Below are positions 61,502-64,000 of a stretch of DNA of 64,000 nucleotides, one piece after another. Positions within the stretch are counted from its first letter, which is position 1; every line of letters begins with the position of its first letter. The stretch is from Fen-1359 sp963710355 (GTDB lineage Bacteria; Planctomycetota; Phycisphaerae; Sedimentisphaerales; Anaerobacaceae). A program made the position numbers and the translations under genes. The stretch spans positions 1-64,000 of the forward strand of contig CAVPZU010000001.1 of assembly GCA_963710355.1 (NCBI GenBank), in the 5' to 3' direction. The notes below the pieces were generated by a model. That model made no database searches. It was not told the origin of the DNA and saw only the letters and a list, made by a program, of their open reading frames with translations.

Positions 61502-62670
61502 TGTCCCTGATGAAAGTTATTGCATGCACGCAAGAGTTCTTATAGCATTTCCTGACTATGAAACAGAAATTATGGATTACATTACTGACGTATTTGGCCT
61601 ATTGTATTGATAAAGAGCTTTACAAAGTCATCGATTATCTTAAAGAACAGGTCCTGGTAGTTCTTGAGCAGCAGGAAAAACAGAACAAACGGATTTTGCT
61701 GACCAACCGCCAACGGATGAGAGTGGCTGCTAAGGCAAAGAAGCTTACCCGAAAGCTTCTTGAGGAAACCACAGTACTGTTTAGTCCAGACACAGTTCTT
61801 GGCTGGTACCGCAACCTCATCGCTGAAAAATATAATGGAAGTAAAAATCGCGGCAAAGTTGGAAGACCACAAATCAGCCAGGAAATAGTAAATCTTGTAA
61901 TAAGATTTAAAGAAGAAAATCCTCGCTGGGGTTATCAGAAAATCACAGATCGGGTTGTTTACCTGGGATATAATATCAGTACATCAACCGTTAAAAACAT
62001 CCTCATCGAAAACGGCTGTGATCCTGAACCTGACTTAACCGTAAAAACTACATGGTGGGAGTTTATCAAAAGCCACTGGGATGTCCTGGCTGCCTGTGAC
62101 TTCTTTACCGTGGAACTTCTCATAGGTCGAAAGCTGATAAGATGCACGCTCTTCTTTGTCATAGAGCTTTCCACAAGAAAAGTGTTCTTTGCGTCAATTA
62201 AACCTCAGCCTGACGGTGATTATATGAAGCAGGCAGCAAAGATTCTAACGGATTACGAAGATGGATTTCTAAAAGGCAAGAGATACCTGATCCATGACAG
62301 GGATCCACTTTACACGTCTGAATTTCACAGCATCTTAAAAAGCACTGGAGTAAAACCGGTGAAGCTCCCGCCGCGAAGCCCGGATTTGAATCCTTACGCG
62401 GAACGCTTTGTAAAATCCGTAAAATCGGAGTGTCTGGATCATCTGATACTGGCTTCAGTTAAACAGCTTGAGTATGCCGTAAATCAGTATTGCGAGTATT
62501 ATCACCACGAGAGAATTCACCAATCCCTGGGAAGAATAATTGAACCGATTTACAAAACAAATAAAGATGCTGAAATTGTTTGTATCGAACGACTTGGCGG
62601 ATTGCTCAAATCATATCACAGATTAGCTGCGTAATACAAGTTGCTGCCCCTGACATTTCAACAGAGACAG
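61502..62670 (+). mobile_element. Insertion sequence with rve transposase
   Basis: Imperfect terminal inverted repeats are seen: CTGTCCCTGATGAAAGT (from 61502) against CTGTCTCTGTTGAAAT read on the other strand from 62670. They match at about 13 of 16 positions and bracket one transposase gene. The ends resemble IS481-type ends, but the family is not certain. No clear target duplication. Confidence 0.6.
61558..62634 (+). CDS. Integrase-core (rve) DDE transposase
   Basis: The 358-residue protein has an N-terminal helix-turn-helix region (about 80-150; NPRWGYQKITDRVVYLGY) and an integrase core. The acidic residues are in ACDFFTVE, HDRDPLY and NPYAERFVKSVKSE, the D, D and E of the DDE triad. The QYCEYYHHERIHQSLG tail is typical. 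It appears complete. This group is common as isolated copies in environmental genomes. Confidence 0.88.
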   Translation: MKQKLWITLLTYLAYCIDKELYKVIDYLKEQVLVVLEQQEKQNKRILLTNRQRMRVAAKAKKLTRKLLEETTVLFSPDTVLGWYRNLIAEKYNGSKNRGKVGRPQISQEIVNLVIRFKEENPRWGYQKITDRVVYLGYNISTSTVKNILIENGCDPEPDLTVKTTWWEFIKSHWDVLAACDFFTVELLIGRKLIRCTLFFVIELSTRKVFFASIKPQPDGDYMKQAAKILTDYEDGFLKGKRYLIHDRDPLYTSEFHSILKSTGVKPVKLPPRSPDLNPYAERFVKSVKSECLDHLILASVKQLEYAVNQYCEYYHHERIHQSLGRIIEPIYKTNKDAEIVCIERLGGLLKSYHRLAA

Positions 62671-62919
62671 TATGCACATTATGGGAATCTCTACGCAAGA
62701 GACTGTCAAGTTCAAGAGCTTCTAAGCAAAACTGAAACGCGAATCACAGACATTCGGATTTATCGCTGACGAAAATCAGAATATTAACTCGTTAAAGAGC
62801 AAAGAGTTAATAGCTGATTAATATTTGCACCGCACGCGGTTATATAAAATGTTCACCTTTTCTAAATCTTTGCCGTATGGTAATCCGCAGAGACGCCAAA
62901 TTTGACATGACTCTCATTA
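62671..62919. other. Intergenic region between the insertion sequence and nuoN
   Basis: These 249 bases are AT-rich. I see no gene, terminator or repeat of the families found elsewhere. Confidence 0.35.
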
Positions 62920-64000
62920 TTAGAACAAAAAGGACTGTGAAGATTTTATCCAATTTAAGAAGGGGGTAAGGTAAAGGCCTGCGATAAGGACACCAGCCAG
63001 AACAACGGCGAGTGCGAACTGGAGAGGCACTGATTTTTGGCCGATGTCTTTTATTTTCGGCTCATCCAGATACATAAATTTGATAACCCGCATATAATAA
63101 TAAGCTGCTATGACGCTATTTATGACCCCTACAATCGCAAGAAGAATGAACTTCGACTGGATGGCGGCGGTAAATACTAGGAATTTGCCCCAAAATCCAG
63201 CGAGCGGAGGGACGCCCAAGAGGGACAGCAAAAAGATGGTCATCAGGAATGACGTTACGGGGTCTTTTTTATAAAGGCCTGCGTAATCCTCGATAGCATC
63301 GCTTTTTATGGAGTTGGAGACGAGAACAACGCATCCAAAGGCCCCCAGATTCATAAGTGCGTATGCAAGGATGTAATATAAGACGCCTTCTATGCCGGCA
63401 GCGGTGCCGACGACAAAGCCAATGAGCATATAGCCAGCCTGTGCGATGGATGAATACGCCAGCATACGCTTTATATCTGTCTGCGATATGGCGATGATGT
63501 TTCCGATGGTCATAGTGAAAATTGAGATGAGCGTCATCAAGTCAACCCAGTTTACATAGAGAGGGAAGAAATTATTTGCGAATATGCGCAAGAGTAAGGC
63601 AAAGCCGACGGCCTTTGGGCCGACCGAAATGAAAGCCGTGACGGAGGTAGGCGCACCCTGATAGACGTCGGGCGCCCACATATGGAAAGGGACGAGCGTG
63701 CATTTAAAGCCAATGCCTGCCAACAGCAATACGAGCAGAATAAGCAAGACCATGCCATTTATCTGGCCGGTGTTTATAGTTTTCGAGATGGCGGAGAGGT
63801 CCGTAGTGCCGAACAATCCGTAAATGAGCGAGATGCCATAGAGCATTATGCCGGTTGAGAGGGCGCCAAACAGGAAGTATTTCAAGGCACCTTCACTCGA
63901 GAGGGGGTTATTTTTAAGGAAGGCCACGAGGATGTATGAAACAAGTGAGAGCATCTCGATAGATAAATATATCATAAGCAGGTTGTTGGAGGACACGGCC
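62920..64000 (-). CDS. nuoN: NADH-quinone oxidoreductase subunit N, N-terminus outside the window
   Basis: NuoN is one of the three antiporter-like proton-pumping subunits of respiratory complex I. The visible 359 residues contain many membrane helices and the family landmarks LSIEMLSLVSYIL, GALKYFLFGA, KCTLVPFHMWAPDVYQGAP, QTDIKRMLAYSSIAQAGYM and LGVPPLAGFWGKF. The frame is open to the right edge, so about 110-130 N-terminal residues are missing. As nuoN usually ends the nuo operon, the rest of complex I probably lies just to the right. Confidence 0.95.
   Translation of the reverse strand, partial: AVSSNNLLMIYLSIEMLSLVSYILVAFLKNNPLSSEGALKYFLFGALSTGIMLYGISLIYGLFGTTDLSAISKTINTGQINGMVLLILLVLLLAGIGFKCTLVPFHMWAPDVYQGAPTSVTAFISVGPKAVGFALLLRIFANNFFPLYVNWVDLMTLISIFTMTIGNIIAISQTDIKRMLAYSSIAQAGYMLIGFVVGTAAGIEGVLYYILAYALMNLGAFGCVVLVSNSIKSDAIEDYAGLYKKDPVTSFLMTIFLLSLLGVPPLAGFWGKFLVFTAAIQSKFILLAIVGVINSVIAAYYYMRVIKFMYLDEPKIKDIGQKSVPLQFALAVVLAGVLIAGLYLTPFLNWIKSSQSFLF

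Overview
The window reads as a chromosome segment of a diderm, respiring bacterium, most likely a planctomycete (Phycisphaerae-like). That placement is an inference from gene content and general feel, not from a marker tree. Supporting points are a KDO-8-phosphate synthase (LPS-type outer membrane), a TonB-dependent receptor, several lipoproteins plus signal peptidase II, an ETF/ETF-quinone oxidoreductase module, NuoN, CsrA, a V4R-domain histidine kinase and a solitary corrinoid protein. Base composition is moderate, but three blocks (about 4600-6980, 24300-26120 and 44050-45180) are clearly AT-richer and look acquired.

Layout. 1-4.4 kb: a partial unknown gene, a POT peptide transporter, a small SAP-domain protein, HtpX and a corrinoid protein. 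4.6-7.0 kb: an AT-rich DUF4238 pair. 7.1-10.9 kb: etfB-etfA-etfQO. 11-18 kb: csrA, a membrane protein, an overlapping V4R histidine kinase/response regulator pair and a TonB-dependent receptor. 18-24.1 kb: a Xer recombinase, a patatin-like lipoprotein, a small lipoprotein, priA and tRNA-Pro. 24.4-26.1 kb: a PaeR7I/XhoI-like restriction-modification system. 26.1-34.6 kb: fmdB-like, leuS, a DUF3795 Tat lipoprotein, a CYTH protein, a lipid kinase, kdsA, a radical SAM protein and a second Xer recombinase, closed by a strong terminator. 34.7-43.8 kb (minus strand): a CapD/PglF-type dehydratase, a membrane protein, a DksA-like protein, a btuF-btuC-btuD importer and mutL. 44-49.3 kb: an AT-rich HEPN-like protein, gpmI, a TPR lipoprotein, lspA and a DUF151 nuclease. 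49.4-58.9 kb: valS, rho, coaE, a glycogen-synthase-like glycosyltransferase, a zinc-ribbon protein and divergent queF/queC. 58.9-62.7 kb: an IS200-type element, a short methyltransferase, an SDR gene, a broken gene and a second IS with an rve transposase. The right edge holds a partial nuoN.

Two properties cut across all this. First, at least seven genes, including rho, switch reading frame once, often beside a homopolymer. In a gene as conserved as rho this points to single-base indel errors in the sequence rather than real pseudogenes, so every frameshift here should be read with that in mind. The etfB/etfA junction is the one case where a programmed +1 site (CCC TGA) is a real alternative. 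Second, the intergenic spaces carry short arrays with a period of 7 (sometimes 8-10) bases, each array with its own unit. Small palindromes of the TCCGCC-N3-GGCGGA type and a TGGTGAGCCTGTCGAACCA-type repeat occur both between genes and, in frame, inside genes. These dispersed small repeats are the most unusual feature of the window.

Functionally the window mixes housekeeping (leuS, valS, rho, priA, mutL, coaE, gpmI, queC/queF, lspA) with envelope functions (kdsA, CapD-like, TonB receptor, lipoproteins), electron transfer (ETF, ETF-QO, NuoN) and defence or mobile genes. No CRISPR array, rRNA or phage module is visible.
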